Shown here: positions 48,070-60,249 of the stretch, one piece after another
Position numbering within the stretch: the stretch's first letter is position 1
How the letters are laid out: each line of letters begins with the position of its first letter
Origin: Diphasiastrum complanatum
Lineage: Eukaryota > Streptophyta > Lycopodiopsida > Lycopodiales > Lycopodiaceae
Direction: 5' to 3'
NCBI GenBank assembly: GCA_029204225.1
Contig: CM055097.1
Coordinates: forward strand, 4,424,697 to 4,488,696
Length of the DNA stretch: 64,000 nucleotides
The notes under the pieces: generated by a model
Databases searched by the model: none
Told to the model about the DNA's origin: nothing
Seen by the model: the letters and a program-made list of their open reading frames with translations, nothing else
Position numbers and translations under genes: made by a program

Positions 48070-49696
48070 AAATCTGTTTTGTGATCTCTCTAACACTCTG
48101 ATTAACTATCATAGATCTGACATCATTGTTCTCTCTCGTGATGCTCCTCTAGATTGGTGCCAAACTTTAGGCCTCAACATCCTTCCCCATGGCACCATCT
48201 TCAAGTACCTTGGATTTCCAATGGGAGCCTCCCTCTATAATAGAGACCGTTTCAATTGGATTATTGACAAAATTAGAACCAAAATCCTGCTATGGAATTC
48301 CTCTGATTTCTCTTTTCTTGCTCGTGTCATCATCCTAAAGCACATTATTTCCTCCTATTTCACGCACTTTCTTTTTATTTGGTTCCTTCCTCCTCCTTAC
48401 TCTCTCATTATTGCTAAGACCTTCTGCAAATTTCTTTGGAATAATCGTCCTAGTCTTTTGAACTGGGATAAAGTTGGGGGGTCTTGGCCTTCTCGATCCT
48501 TCTACCTCTTCTCTTACTCTCCTTTACAGGCGCATCCATTTCAATTTCACTTCGCCGCAGCCTTGGACTCTCATGATGACGATTGTTCTTCCTCCCGTTC
48601 CCTCATCTACCAGCAACAATCCTCCTTTCTACTTTCTCGGTCGTCTTCTCCCTCCTCGATTTCCCTCCCTCCTCTGTTCAAATCCATACATAGAGTTCTC
48701 CTTTCCATGCGTGAGCTTACCTTTTGGACTAGAGGTAACTCTGTTTCTCCTTTGGAATCCTTGTGGTTCTCTAAAGCCATTACCATTAACTCTAAACCTT
48801 TAGCCTTGATAGAGAGTAGACTCTGCCGCAATTTAACCCACAAAGGTCTCATCACATGATGGGAGCACATCATGAACTCTATTTACTCTACCAGTCTCTC
48901 TCGTCTACAAGCAAAACTTGGTCTCTCTCCTCGTGAAACCAATTTCCTTTCTTATGCCTTTTCTCATGGTGATCTTGGTCCTCTTTCCACCTCCTCTGCT
49001 TCTGATTGTAATAATAAGTGGCTTTTTAAGGCCCTTGACAAGTCGGGTAAGATCTCTTACTCTTCTGTTTTTTCTGCTTCCAAAGAATCCCTTTTCACTT
49101 TCTCTTGGTATAACTCAAAATGGAATATTTCTCACCCTCCTCACCTCTGGAATGACCTCTGGAAGGCTAGATTTCGTCGAAACCTCAAAATCAGAACTGG
49201 CAAGCTTAGAATCTTCTCTTCTAGACTTTCTTCAACTCTCTCTTCCTGTCAGGGCCAATTATAGAGGGGATGTGTCACATGTCTGCTCTAAATGCAAAAT
49301 ATTTGATGAGGATGTGAGACATTTGTTTTTTGAGTGTTGGGCACCGCTTTGGAAGATTGTGACTGATCTCTTTATTGCACGCTTTCATGCCAGCTTTAAG
49401 AGATTCAGCCCTACAGATCTTTTGCTGAATGATATCATTGTCGTTGATGTTAAAGTTAATTGATATCATTGTCGTTGATGTCAAAGTTAATTTCTACTGG
49501 CAATGTATCAAGATCATTACTCTTTGGAATATTTGGCTAGATAAGAATAGTAGAGAACTTGGGAATGATGATTTCATCATCTCCCCTCCTCTCCTCTTTA
49601 AAGAGGCTGATAAGCTTATAGATCTGCTATTTCCATGTACTTTGTATAAAGTCATTAATCTACGGTCAGCTTTCGAGAGAAAAGAAAAAAAAAAAA
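48070..49696 (+). pseudogene. LINE (non-LTR retrotransposon) 3' end: RT C-terminus, zf-RVT, poly(A)
   Basis: About 48110-48480 encodes the end of a plant LINE RT: LNILPHGTIFKYLGFPMGAS, then the RT thumb (WIIDKIRTKILLWNSSDFSF, ARVIILKHIISSYFTHFLFI). Frame changes lead to 49140-49420, a zf-RVT-type domain (LPVRANYRGDVSHVC, CSKCKIFDEDVRHLFFECWA). A 31-bp direct duplication (GATATCATTGTCGTTGATGT) at about 49432-49492 breaks the frame. The element ends in AAAGAAAAAAAAAAAA (about 49680-49696), a typical LINE tail. Endonuclease and the RT catalytic core are missing, so it is 5'-truncated and dead. Confidence 0.85.
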
Positions 49697-49704
49697 GCAT
49701 CCCC

Positions 49705-49895
49705 TCTAGTGGCAGATGCCAATCTAATCTGTGGAAGGAGCCTACTGATATGAAAGGTGTGGGCAGGTGCCAATCTAAGATGTGGGCATGTGTGAAAGGA
49801 GCTTACTGATATGAAGGTGTGGGCAGGTGCCAATCTAAGATGGGGGCATGTGTGGAAGGAGCCTACTGATATGAAGGTGTGGCAGGTGCCCATCT
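49705..49895. repeat. Minisatellite, ~61-bp unit, about three copies
   Basis: Each unit contains TGGAAGGAGCCTACTGATAT, GAAGGTGTGGGCAGGTGCCA and ATCTAAGATGTGGGCATGTG. It starts right after the LINE poly(A) tail. Confidence 0.85.
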
Positions 49896-50631
49896 AATCA
49901 AAGAATTCTTTCTAGCTTTGGGATTTCAAGCCAACCATACAGAGCACAGGGATGGTTAACGAGGTGAGTACAAGGTTGAACACGGGCTGAAAATGTTTGT
50001 ATACAAAGTAAACACATCTGATATCCTCTGAAAACAATAAGCTCCAATGAGCAACATAATGACCAAAATATCAACCTGCTCCTCAAAAATAATACATTGC
50101 AGTGGTGAATGATGTTGTGACAGGACAACAAGCTCCAATAAGTTATTTGGTGCAAGCTCCGATGACAAATGCTCGAAACTGGGAAATGCGGTCAAACGTT
50201 TTAATACAGAGCAAAGATAAAAAGTGCTGGCTATGTGTTTTTTGGGAGCCGATTCTTCCAACCATTGACTGTAAGGAGAAGTGTCTTGGGCAATTTAGAC
50301 ATTTTTGCTGGAGGGAAGCTCATATGGTCTTTGCTTTTCTAGTCCACTTCCTCCCTCGTGAATGCAACAAGCCCTTTGTGTATGTGCAATCTGTCTGTCC
50401 ATCTTTTGAAAAATGATTGAACCAAATAATTTATCTCTACAAATTTGTACATAGACATTGGGCGGTTGAAAGGGCTGTCTTTCTAGAATTTTGCACGCCT
50501 CCCTGGAATATTGATTTAAATGATATTTATATTCAAATGCCTGAGTTTTACAGATTACGAGATCCCCACCAAAATAACTCGAAAATGGATAGTATAGCAT
50601 GCAATTTTGCACCTATAGGACAGATGGACAG

Positions 50632-53014
50632 CTACTGTCCTGCAGGTTCTGTGGATATGGTCTGATTGGTTTCCCCCCAGTGCAAAAGCATGCTCTCCCA
50701 GTAGCAGAAGTCTTCGCGGCAGACTTTCAAACGAGGATCCTTGATCTTGATCTTCCAATGCTGGTCATTGTAGCCCTCTGCCTCGGCCTGTCGCCTATCA
50801 ATTTCAAGGGAAGCTTTTTCCTTGCTCCTCAGAAAACAATGTTCCTGCAAGTGCTTAGGCATGCTATCGTGAACCTTCCACCATCGAGCATGTGCAACAT
50901 CACTGGCATAATCATGCAGCTTTTGCTGATTCCAGTTGCAGTCATAGTCTCTGAAACAAAGCCAGGGCTTTATTCCTAGATAATGAATCACGTATAACAC
51001 TGGTGGTTCTGCTGCAAACAATTCTGTTTTGAGCATTATCTCTTCAGAATCATTTGACCAAAAATGCTTCAGGAAATTCACATGCTTTGGCAATCTATGC
51101 CACCAGGTAAAGACTTCATTTAAATAACCTTGATCACCACCATTGTATGACTCTATTTCATTGATTTGATCCATAAGCATCTGAAATGTGCAGTTAGAAG
51201 GCTCTATAACCATCACACCTGAGTTAAACAAACTTTCGTGGTTGCCGATGGCAGATATATCTGGTAAACTGAAAAGAAAATCTATATTCCGCAAAACAAG
51301 CAGATCTGCATCTATGTATATGATTTTCTTATAATCTGTCAATTGCCACAATCGAAATTTACTATAATTCCACTCATTATAAACTGATCGCTCGGCTTTT
51401 GGATTTCGGATTCTCTTTATTTGCCGTATTTTCCACCCTGCAGATTTAAGCCCCTCTCTGTGTATCGACTCAATGTTCTCATCTACGAGGATAACCATGT
51501 CTCGAGTCGAACCCGAAAGGCGGATACTTTGAGCAACTGCTATTGCTCCACAAACATAAAGCTGCGCAGAGTGAAGTATTGTTACATAGGCTTCACTTGC
51601 AGAGTTACTTCGTCGCACTGAGGATCTCACTGCAGCAAAAAAAAAAGCAGATTAGGTGGTTTCCAAATATTACTTTTTAATTATAAGCTACATGAAAATT
51701 GTCTCAACAAAACCATCTCTTCATCAAAATTTGAACAGAGGAATAAGTTCGTTTGTATGTTCGTGAAACTTGGACATGAGATTACCTCCAGTTGTTAAGG
51801 GAACCGAGAGCTCGCAGGAGCCTATCGGGAGGGAGAGCTTTTGCCTTAAGTTCCTTAAGTCTACCTTGTATAACCAGAAGTGACCTTCGTTTTGAATAAG
51901 CTCTCCACAGGTGAAAAGATTAGGTAGTGGTCTATATTCACTGCAGAGAAGCACATGACTGCTCTTTGAACCTGTCTGCACAGCCACCCTTGCAGAAGCC
52001 AGAAGTATCTGGAGCCGGCTAACATCCCTTGACCAACTCTCCCCTACTCTCCTACAGGGTAGTCTTGCTATAACAATGTCAAGTCTTGAACCCTTCTTAA
52101 CTTCAGGCATAAGCAAGTGTGGACATTTAGGAGTATGCCATTGCTCTTCTTCATCAATCCATTCTGGGTACAACTCGGACCACTTAAGATCCTTATTCAC
52201 AGGCTGGACATTAAAGACCACTGGAGTTTCTCCACCAGCAAATGATTTCCACTTATTCAAGTCAAATCTTGGAACATTCAACAGCCCCATCCCGAGATGT
52301 CCTTTTCGCTCCTCCTTCAAAGAGCAAATGATTGAAGAATTTTGCAACCAATTTAGTATCTTCTCATCTGGACATGTTGCACTACACAATTTGCTGCTCT
52401 GCTCTTCAAAATCACTTAGCAATGCAACGTTCTGCACAATTGATCTGTGCAAAAATCAAAGCTTTAGATCAGGAATGCCATATTGTGCACAATTAATCTG
52501 TAGAATAGAAACTTCAACAGCTTGCAGGATGCAAACAAGAATTTTAGAAAAACTCTAAACAAAAAACTTGAAACTATACAATAAACATTGCAGTATCAAT
52601 ACCAAAAGCTTTTGAGATCATTCTTTGAGCAAGAATGAGCCCCAACAGCTACAAAATCAATGTATCACAATTTACTGTAGTGGAAAAAGCTTCAAATGTA
52701 AAACTTCTGTAAGTTATAAGGACCTGAGATGGGTTTCACATGAAAGAGCCTCTCACCTAGATTTCATGTGCTGTGCTGTTCTGAACTCAAGATCGTGTTG
52801 GAACGATGTTGGCACAAATAAGATTGTTATCGATGCAGCTACAAATAGCAAGAAGACCATGCATCTCAAAGCAATGCATTTTGGTTTCTTATTATTTTCC
52901 AAATCTGTGCTACCGATTATAGAAAAATCTTCTTTCCTCCCTTCCAAGCCCTTCCCATCTTTCTTTACTGGCCAAACATTTTTATCTTCCTCTCGACCGA
53001 CCTCGTCACCGTCT
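50632..53014 (-). CDS. GUX1-like: Xylan alpha-glucuronosyltransferase (GUX/PGSIP-type, GT8 family)
   Basis: This is a Golgi type II glycosyltransferase of family GT8 that adds glucuronic acid to the xylan backbone (known for Arabidopsis GUX1/PGSIP1). Three exons fit in phase: 53014-52757, 52444-51786 and 51629-50632 (donors GTGAGA and GTAATC; acceptors TTTGCAG, TTGCACAG, GCTGCAG). They give about 637 residues plus a missing 5' part. Exon 1 holds a hydrophobic anchor (MVFLLFVAASITILFVP). The stem and first conserved region include ELYPEWIDEEEQW and LDIVIARLPCRRVGESWSRD. The catalytic domain has NEWNYSKFRLWQLTDYKKII, the DAD metal site (IYIDADLLVL), LFNSGVMVIEPSNCTFQ, NGGDQGYLNEVFTWWHRLP and HYLGIKPWLCFRDYDCNWN. 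All key motifs are intact. No in-frame ATG precedes the anchor in exon 1 (the first is at 52860), and the exon opens in mid-codon after an acceptor, so the true start is probably in an unassigned upstream exon. This is the only convincing host gene here. Confidence 0.93.
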
Positions 53015-55110
53015 CTGCAAAGCTAGCGAAAACCCAGTAAAAATCCCTCCAATATGCACCTGCTACTAGTACTGCAAACCAGATTCAAATAAACCACGAA
53101 AACACAGGAAGAGGCCAACCAAACGAAAACCCAGAGTGATACTTGATTCCTCTACTTTGACTGAAAATAAGTTAACTTACTTTTCTTACAGATTAATAAC
53201 ATCAACGGCAACCTACCGAAACTTATGCAATCTAGCCGCTTAACAAGGCTTGAAATCTTGTCCACATGTAGACTAAGGCATTGTCGATTTGCCTGAAAGA
53301 TCAAATTTCAGCAGAACAATTTTTTGCAGACTCTCCAGGCACCAATTTAAAACCCTTTTACGAGGCGTAAACTTTCTTACGATAAAACTAATCAGAGGCT
53401 AGCCTCTGCTTTCTAAAGAATTTTTTGAGTGTACTGAAAAAATTCAACTTACTCAAGTTGAAATGAGCAAAAGTTATAGGAATTTGTAATATACGCACTA
53501 CTCTGAACACGTTAAAAATTTAAGCTACAGGCAAAGAAATAGGAAAATATGCTCGAAGTATTGTAGATTGATATCATACATTCAGAACAAGCCTTCAACA
53601 CGTAAATTAAAGCCAAGAGTATGGGAATCTTAACGCAAAAGGAAGAAACAGCAGTCAGGCCAGTTACATCGAAAAAAATGTTCCGACTTACTCCAAATGC
53701 ACACAACAAGATTTACTTACACTCCTGTACTGGCTTGACGATGCCGCGCACCAACTATGCCGATTCCTGTAGACCACATTCCGTGATTAGAATTTGTATA
53801 AAGTTCTACTTGCGGGTCCTGAGTTCCGTAGAGCTCATGCTTACACCGCCCTAGCCTACACACCGCTATGGTAGTATGGGTGGGTAACGGGTTTGAACTA
53901 TCCTAAAAGCAGGAGATCTAAACAGAAGACGATGAAAGCTGAGACAGACATTACTGGAATGATGTTCAGAAAGCCGTGCATGTCCCCAACCAAAAAAGCC
54001 ACACCAATTCGATAAAAAAAAAAAAAACCCAAACAGTAAGTGAAATTCTAGACGTAAAGATGAGAAATATCACAAATCACAAACGTGATTTCAAGCCAGA
54101 ACGATCCAGATTCATCAGTTCAAATGATTCAATCAGCTTCACATGATCCAAATTCATTAGTTCAATGGATTCAATCAGCTTCATATAGATGAGTACGAGG
54201 GGGTGGCTTAACGAAGCTCCAGCGAGAAATGAACACACAGACGGATGGAAGTAGGTGCGAGAAGCAATTTGCGATCCAAAGGATTGAAAGCAACGATCAA
54301 ACACGAGCAATTGAGCATGCACGGAGACGATCGCAATGGCAATGGCGATGGCGATGGCGATGGCGCCCATCAAATCTGCCTGCTACTGCCTACCTTCGCA
54401 AATAGAAGTACGAAAACAGCAACGAGGAGGGAGCCGAGGGCCTTTCGATGCTAGCCACGTGCTCCACCCTGCCACGTTTCACCTATCCAACGACTCCTTG
54501 CAACGTTGCTATGATCGTGGCGAAAAGCGAACGTCATTCCAAAGAATCCAACCGCCGCCGAGGCCCAGGCCCCAGGGGCTCGAGCTTTATCGCACTATAT
54601 ATTCTAGGCCCGCCCACTTAGATCCTCGCCACATGTCAGGTCTCGCCACTCGGACGCTATCAACCACTACGAGATGTGACGTGGCATAATCTGAATGGCT
54701 GTGTAAATATCCGATAGAGATGAGCTTTTAGCTCTGGTGTGCATTGAAGAATGGGCCCTGGTTGCCGACAGAGACGAGCCGGGATGCGATACCACCTGCC
54801 ACCGGTGGTAGAGGAAAACGACAGACGAGCGTTTTTTTAGTGGTTTCTGAAGAAGAATAACAAGGAATTGGAATTAAACAGTTGGGTTTGCAAGTTTAAA
54901 GGCTTTTCTATGCTCAGCCTAGGGCTAGGAGCCACATGGGGCTAGGAGCTTGTGAAGGGGAAGCAAAAAGCAATTCCTGCTCTCGTGCCCGTGCGACACA
55001 CGGTGCCGCTGCCCCGGCCTTGCCCGCATTGCAATTTTTGGGCAAATGGGACAACCTTCCCAAGGATATTTGGGGTCCCCACAGTCTTTTGTGAGTCCCA
55101 AGATTCCCAG
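53015..55110 (-). promoter_or_regulatory. Probable 5' UTR/upstream region of the GUX gene
   Basis: GC content rises at about 54240-55110 compared with the flanks, and CpG is common, as at many plant 5' gene regions. A perfect G-box (CACGTG) is at 54456-54461 and a short (GGCGAT)n run at about 54335-54365. An apparent donor (TTTCGGTAGGTT, minus, about 53208) could end a 5' exon, but the frame before it is closed, so that exon would be untranslated. I could not place a transcription start or first coding exon. Confidence 0.4.
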
Positions 55111-55775
55111 TAGCACTAGCTATGAGTCCCAGGCATGCGCAAGCACACGGGTCTCAAGATTTTGTGGGCACTCGCAACTTGGGGTTTTTTTTCGTGTACC
55201 GAATTTTCTCGAGCGCATGCATGACACTTCTAAGAGCACAGCGCCATCGCTCACCTTGCACATATTTATGAGTAATGTGATTGTTTCATAATATATCCAG
55301 CAATGGCTACGTATCCCAAAAATTTATGGGATGATTTTTGAGATGCCACGTGGTATTACGAAATTTCCTGGTCCTAGAATTTCTCGCCATGCAGATATTG
55401 GGCAGCAGGGCTGGCAATATGGAGGTGCACACATGGGAATCAATGATAGTGTAAAGAGTATTGCCTCCGTGCTAATAAGCGACGAGGAGTGAAGGGTACT
55501 AAGGTGCAAAGGGCTCAAATCCTTATGTTAATTGTTGGCCCCTTCTCATTTCAAGTGTTCACAAGAAGTGGAACTAGGAGAAAGAAAGGGCCCACTAGCT
55601 ACCCTAGCCTCTTAAAGTAACCAACTTATAGTGTCATTTGGACTTACCTCAAAGTTGGCACTTTTTTATGTCACTTAAGAAATTCTTGAATGACATTAAA
55701 AAGTGCCAAAGTGATATTAACAAGTGCCAACCTAGAGGGTCGCTAGTGGGCCCTTTCTTTCCCCTCCAATATAAA

Positions 55776-56088
55776 ACATAAATGCCTTATCTAATCACAT
55801 CTAATTTGATTTTACGCATTGAATGTCCTTATCTAATCACATCTAATTTGATTTTACTCATTGAATGCCCTTGCCTCCAAAAGAAAGGGAATTTCACATG
55901 AAATGACCTAGTCTTGTAAATTAGGAGGTAAATGGATGTTTGGAAATGGACTTGTCCCCTTATCTAATCACATCTAATTTGATTTTACTCATTGAATGCC
56001 CTTGCCTCCAAAAGAAAGGGAATTTCACATGAAATGACCTGTCTTGTAGATTAGGAGGTAAATGGATGTTTGGAAATGGACTTGTGCC
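55776..56088. repeat. Tandem repeat, ~132-bp unit
   Basis: CTTATCTAATCACATCTAAT plus TTGATTTTAC occurs three times (about 55778, 55825, 55958). The longer block with GAAAGGGAATTTCACATGAA and GGAAATGGACTTGTGCCC occurs twice. There are no coding features. Confidence 0.85.
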
Positions 56089-56699
56089 CATTCCACGTGA
56101 AATCATCACTCCAAGACCATCAAAAGGCAACAAAGTACAAAGGAGTGTTGTGTCAACTTGTTTGGATAGAGAGGTGACCTCAAGATATATCTTGAGTAAC
56201 TCCAAACAAGATGCTAGGTAATGGGTGAGAGGGAAGCCATTGAAAATATCGTCACCTCATACCTCCATGTCGAGCCACATGAGTGGTGAGTAAGGTAGAG
56301 GCAATGCTATTTTCAGTAGCGTTGTCTCCCTCCCCCAACCACCACCAAACATAATTGATTGGTAGAGGTTTTCTTCGTGAAATAGATAGGTAGTTGTATT
56401 CCTTCTCTTCTGGTGAGGTAGGTTAATATATTTTTCTTTACACAAGGACGTAAAACAGATGCCACTTCAAAACAAACCCCAAAAAAATTAGTCACAATAT
56501 TTAATTTTTTCATACATGATACTATAGAGGGTTGAGAAGTGGATTATATTAGCTTGGATATCGTAAAACCTATCTTGTTGGTATATGATATCGTGATACT
56601 AGGTCTAAAAATCTAATTTTTTTGATTTTGTGATACCAGGGATAATAGTTTTATTTTCTAGTTATCAGTTTATTCAATACTTAGATTAAGTCTTAATTA
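56089..56699. other. Non-coding AT-rich stretch
   Basis: No domain or RNA gene is recognisable. Confidence 0.4.
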
Positions 56700-56905
56700 G
56701 TTAAGTTGGTTGTCACCTAGGCTATACTCATATTACTACATGAGATTTAAGTAATTAGGTTGGTTGTCACCTAGGCTATACTCATATTACTACATGAGAT
56801 TTAAGTAATTAGGTTGGTTGTCACCTAGGCTATACTCATATTACTACATGAGATTTAAGTAATTAGGTTGGTTGTCACCTAGGCGATACTCATCTTACTA
56901 CATGG
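56700..56905. repeat. 54-bp tandem repeat, nearly four copies
   Basis: The unit GGTTGGTTGTCACCTAGGCT ... ACTACATGAGATTTAAGTAA repeats with period 54, almost identical between copies, with one base change in the last. High identity suggests recent amplification. Confidence 0.9.
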
Positions 56906-58099
56906 ACTAAGAACAAAATATGGATCTTGCCTTGGTATTGATATAGTATCATTTTTTTAATACATATCATTCAACACTTGCTAGGTATAGCATAGGCTTT
57001 GAATGTTTGTTGCAACCAAGCTCCCAACCAAGTGAGAGAATGTGAGTAATGCTCTCTCACTTAATTTGGGCCCTTGGATGGGGATCACTCACACTCTCTC
57101 ACTTAACTAGGGCCCGTGGATGGGGACAACCTGGTTGCAACAAGCATTACAATGCTTGTCCGGTTTTAATTTCCAAGCATATCATTCATGGTGCCCCAAG
57201 TACGTTAGTGGCCATCCACAAAGAATCAGATTTTCAAACCATGGGCATGTAGCATTTTAGAAGAGTCATGCCTTTCAAAAAAATGCATATCACCCTTTGA
57301 AAAGTGTATGAACCCCAACAATGTCTGTATACTTATATTTGGGTCAATAACTTGTAGATATAACCTTTATCACTCTTGAAATACCAGCTTTCCACTTAGA
57401 AATCATGTTTATATTGATACTCATCTCGTATAAACAATTTCGATCTATAGCAATATTGGAATTCGGCTAGTATTTAAAATTTAAAATTTTCATAATAGTA
57501 GTACTTTTTTTTGTTGTTGTAAATTCACTGTCGGCCCAAAACTAGTGAAAATCAAAGAGTAGCCCCACTTGGCTCCTGATTGTTGAGACCTGGTCCCAAA
57601 AGTTTTTTTTCCCTTGCCTTTTAATGCCTTTCAAAGGCTCTCCCTTGTGCAATAGAGCAACTTGCTATCGAGGGCCAACAACTACTTCGAAAGCACAAAA
57701 GTAGAACAGAACGTGGTTTCCCCACTTCTTGTAGCGCATCCGTTGTGCATGGTCTCTCATCTCCCATGTGTTCATGCACTTGTTCTACCCATTCAAAGCT
57801 ACATGAGGTATCTCAACCCAATACGATGTCCCCAATATGTCAAGTATAACCAATATCAATCATTGACGACTTACAAACCACATGGACTCACTCTACCATT
57901 ATTAGGGCATGGAAGAGTCTAGTTAAGTCTGTAATCAAAGACATAACATTCTTTTTTCCTTACAAACATTTCTATCCTCTGAAATGGAAGTCAGAAATAT
58001 TCTTCTTCTAACTCTCAGTGATTCCCAAGCATCATCATCTTCAGTTCTCCCTTTCCAACATATCAACAACATGATAATTTTTCATTCTCTTGTCTCTAC
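56906..58099. other. No recognisable gene
   Basis: Intergenic sequence with one short direct repeat (CTCTCACTTAA..GGGCCC(T/G)TGGATGGGGA) at 57050-57125. No convincing reading frame. Confidence 0.4.
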
Positions 58100-60240
58100 T
58101 CTAACACTCTACTAGGTACAAAAACATATATGTGAAAACAATCATATTTCAATCCCAAGTCCTCAACTAATCCCACAATATCCTCCTCGTACAAGCTCAA
58201 TTTTAGTCAACTCACATGGAATACATGATAGCTTCTTTTGCAGCATGTGCGATGACAGAATGCAATCAAATTCTGCCTCTTGACATTCCAAGAGACAGGA
58301 CCTTTGATGAATACAAAAATATATCCTAATGTCAACTTTCTGCCCCAACCCAATCTACATCTGTAAAACCTTGAAGAAGAATAACATAGTCATTCGAATC
58401 ATCATTCGAATTTCCACCATAACAAATGCAATAATTTTGTGTTGACTATGAATATCGAAGAACTCAAAGTAGAGCTTGCCAATGAATGAAACCTAAATTC
58501 GACATTTATTGACCTAGTGTACTAACTGAATAAGCAATGTCAGGTCTAGTACATATCATGGCATACATGAGAGAACCAATAATAGAATGATAAAGATATT
58601 GTTTCATCTGTTAGCTCTCAAGATGTCCTCTGCCCAAAAGGTCTTCAATAATCCTGCACGTAGAATCATACTTTTAACACTTTCGACAAGTGTACGATTT
58701 TTACGTTCAGCCGCTCCATACTATTATGGAGAATAGCTAGTGTTATACTATATAAGAATGCCATGAGCTTTGCATTAATCTTTAAATTTAGTCAAAATGA
58801 ATTTGCCTCCACCATCAGTCCAAATTGCCTTGATTTTTTTGGAAGTTTGATTCTCAACTTCCTGCTTGAATTGTTGAAAATACTGAAGGCTTCTGATTTT
58901 TTGTTCAAAAAATAGACTACTTTCCTTTGTCGATAAAGTTCATAAAGTATTTTGCCCCCCCTATCAAGAGAGTCTACATGGGTCCACATATGTCACTGTG
59001 CACAATATCTAACACACCTTTGGATGTGTGTTGTGAATCATACTTGAAAGGAGTTCTAGCATGCTTAGCTAGAGTACACCTTTGACAAACTGTACAATCT
59101 GAAATATTGATGCAGTTGAGATCTCGCGAACAATCTTTTTTGTTGACATATTTTGAAGACAAGTAAAATTGACATTACTCATTCTGTAATACCATAGTAA
59201 GTCTCTATCCTCCAAAGTAGAAGCAGATAGATCTTGAACAGTCGAAGCATTGCCATGACTAAGCTTATATAGATTACATTGCCTCTTTCCTAGTGCGAAT
59301 ATCTTTATGCTTTTGTCGAATATCGAACAAGTATTAGAATCAAATTTGACTTTATGGCCCAAATCAGTGATTCTACTATAAAAAGTAGATTTTTGGTAAG
59401 ATTTAAAACATGAAGAACATTTGGAATGAAAGTAGTACCATCTCAAAATTGCAAACTGAAAGTGCCAATACCATCAATACAATGAGTACTGTTATTGCCC
59501 AATGAGACTTACTTTTGAGTCTTAGCTTGAATGTACTCATGAAACCAATTTTGTTGGTTTGTTATGTGCTGAGTAGCACCTGAATCCAAATACGAACTTC
59601 GACATCTTATCAGTCTTCATTTTCCATAAATGCTGCTTCATTAACTTCTTTGTTGAGGTCTTCGAAACCTTCTGTTACATTAGCATACTGCTGCTATTGC
59701 TTTTTTGATTTGAGAATTCAATAGTCCTCCAGCAAATGTCTAGGTCATTTGCAATATTTGCAAAACGTTTTTAAATTTGATGAAGGTGAATTCAAATTTG
59801 TGCCTTGTCTTAAATTCAAATTATTATTCGACTTTCGTGCTTTATTTGATTTCTTCTTCTTATCAAATTTCTTTGAATAAAGAGCTTTCGATTCTGGTGT
59901 CGAATGAGAGAATGAAGATACATTTCTCCAAATCTCTTCCTGCAGTAGGATAGATGAAACTCACTCTAATGTAAGACCTTGTTGAGTGGAAATAAAAATC
60001 ACCCAATTTTTGTAAGTTTCAGGAAGGCTCGAAAGGAGAGTCATGACGGCATCTGCATCGTTGATTTATGTGCCACTTGCAAACATTCGCTTAAGAAGAT
60101 TTTTGAAGTTGTTCAAGTGATTAATAATTGAATCTATATCAGCCATTTTGGATGAGAAATTTTTTTTCCTCGGGTGAAGTTTGGCATTGATGTCTCTAAT
60201 GTCATAGAGAATGCTTAGAATACTCCAAGCAAGTGTACTT
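58100..60240 (-). pseudogene. Ty1-copia polyprotein relic
   Basis: On the minus strand, a Gag end with a knuckle relic FCKYCK.PRHLLEDY (about 59740, same subfamily as the 2692 motif) is followed at 59400-58975 by the GAG-pre-integrase and integrase zinc finger: KIFALGKRQCNLYKLSHG, then CTVCQRCTLAKHARTPFKYD and VLDIVHSDICGPM. The integrase core piece at 58989-58792 includes VYFLNKKSEAFSIF. An RT-to-RNase H junction near 58560 (IIGSLMYAMICTRPDIAYSV) leads to RNase H near 58160-58400 (DVDWVGAE, GYIFVFIKGPVSW). Frameshifts and stops separate all parts and the RT core is missing. No LTR pair was found. Confidence 0.8.
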
Positions 60241-60249
60241 TTTGTTAGG

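Noticed and set aside
49898-50416. Overlapping small frames downstream of GUX
   Set aside because: Both strands are open by chance; no domains; most likely 3' UTR or intergenic sequence of the GUX gene.
54077-54373. Minus-strand open frame starting MMGAIAIAIAIAIAIV as a possible first exon of GUX
   Set aside because: The start is a translation of the (GGCGAT)n run and the rest resembles no GUX N-terminus or signal anchor.
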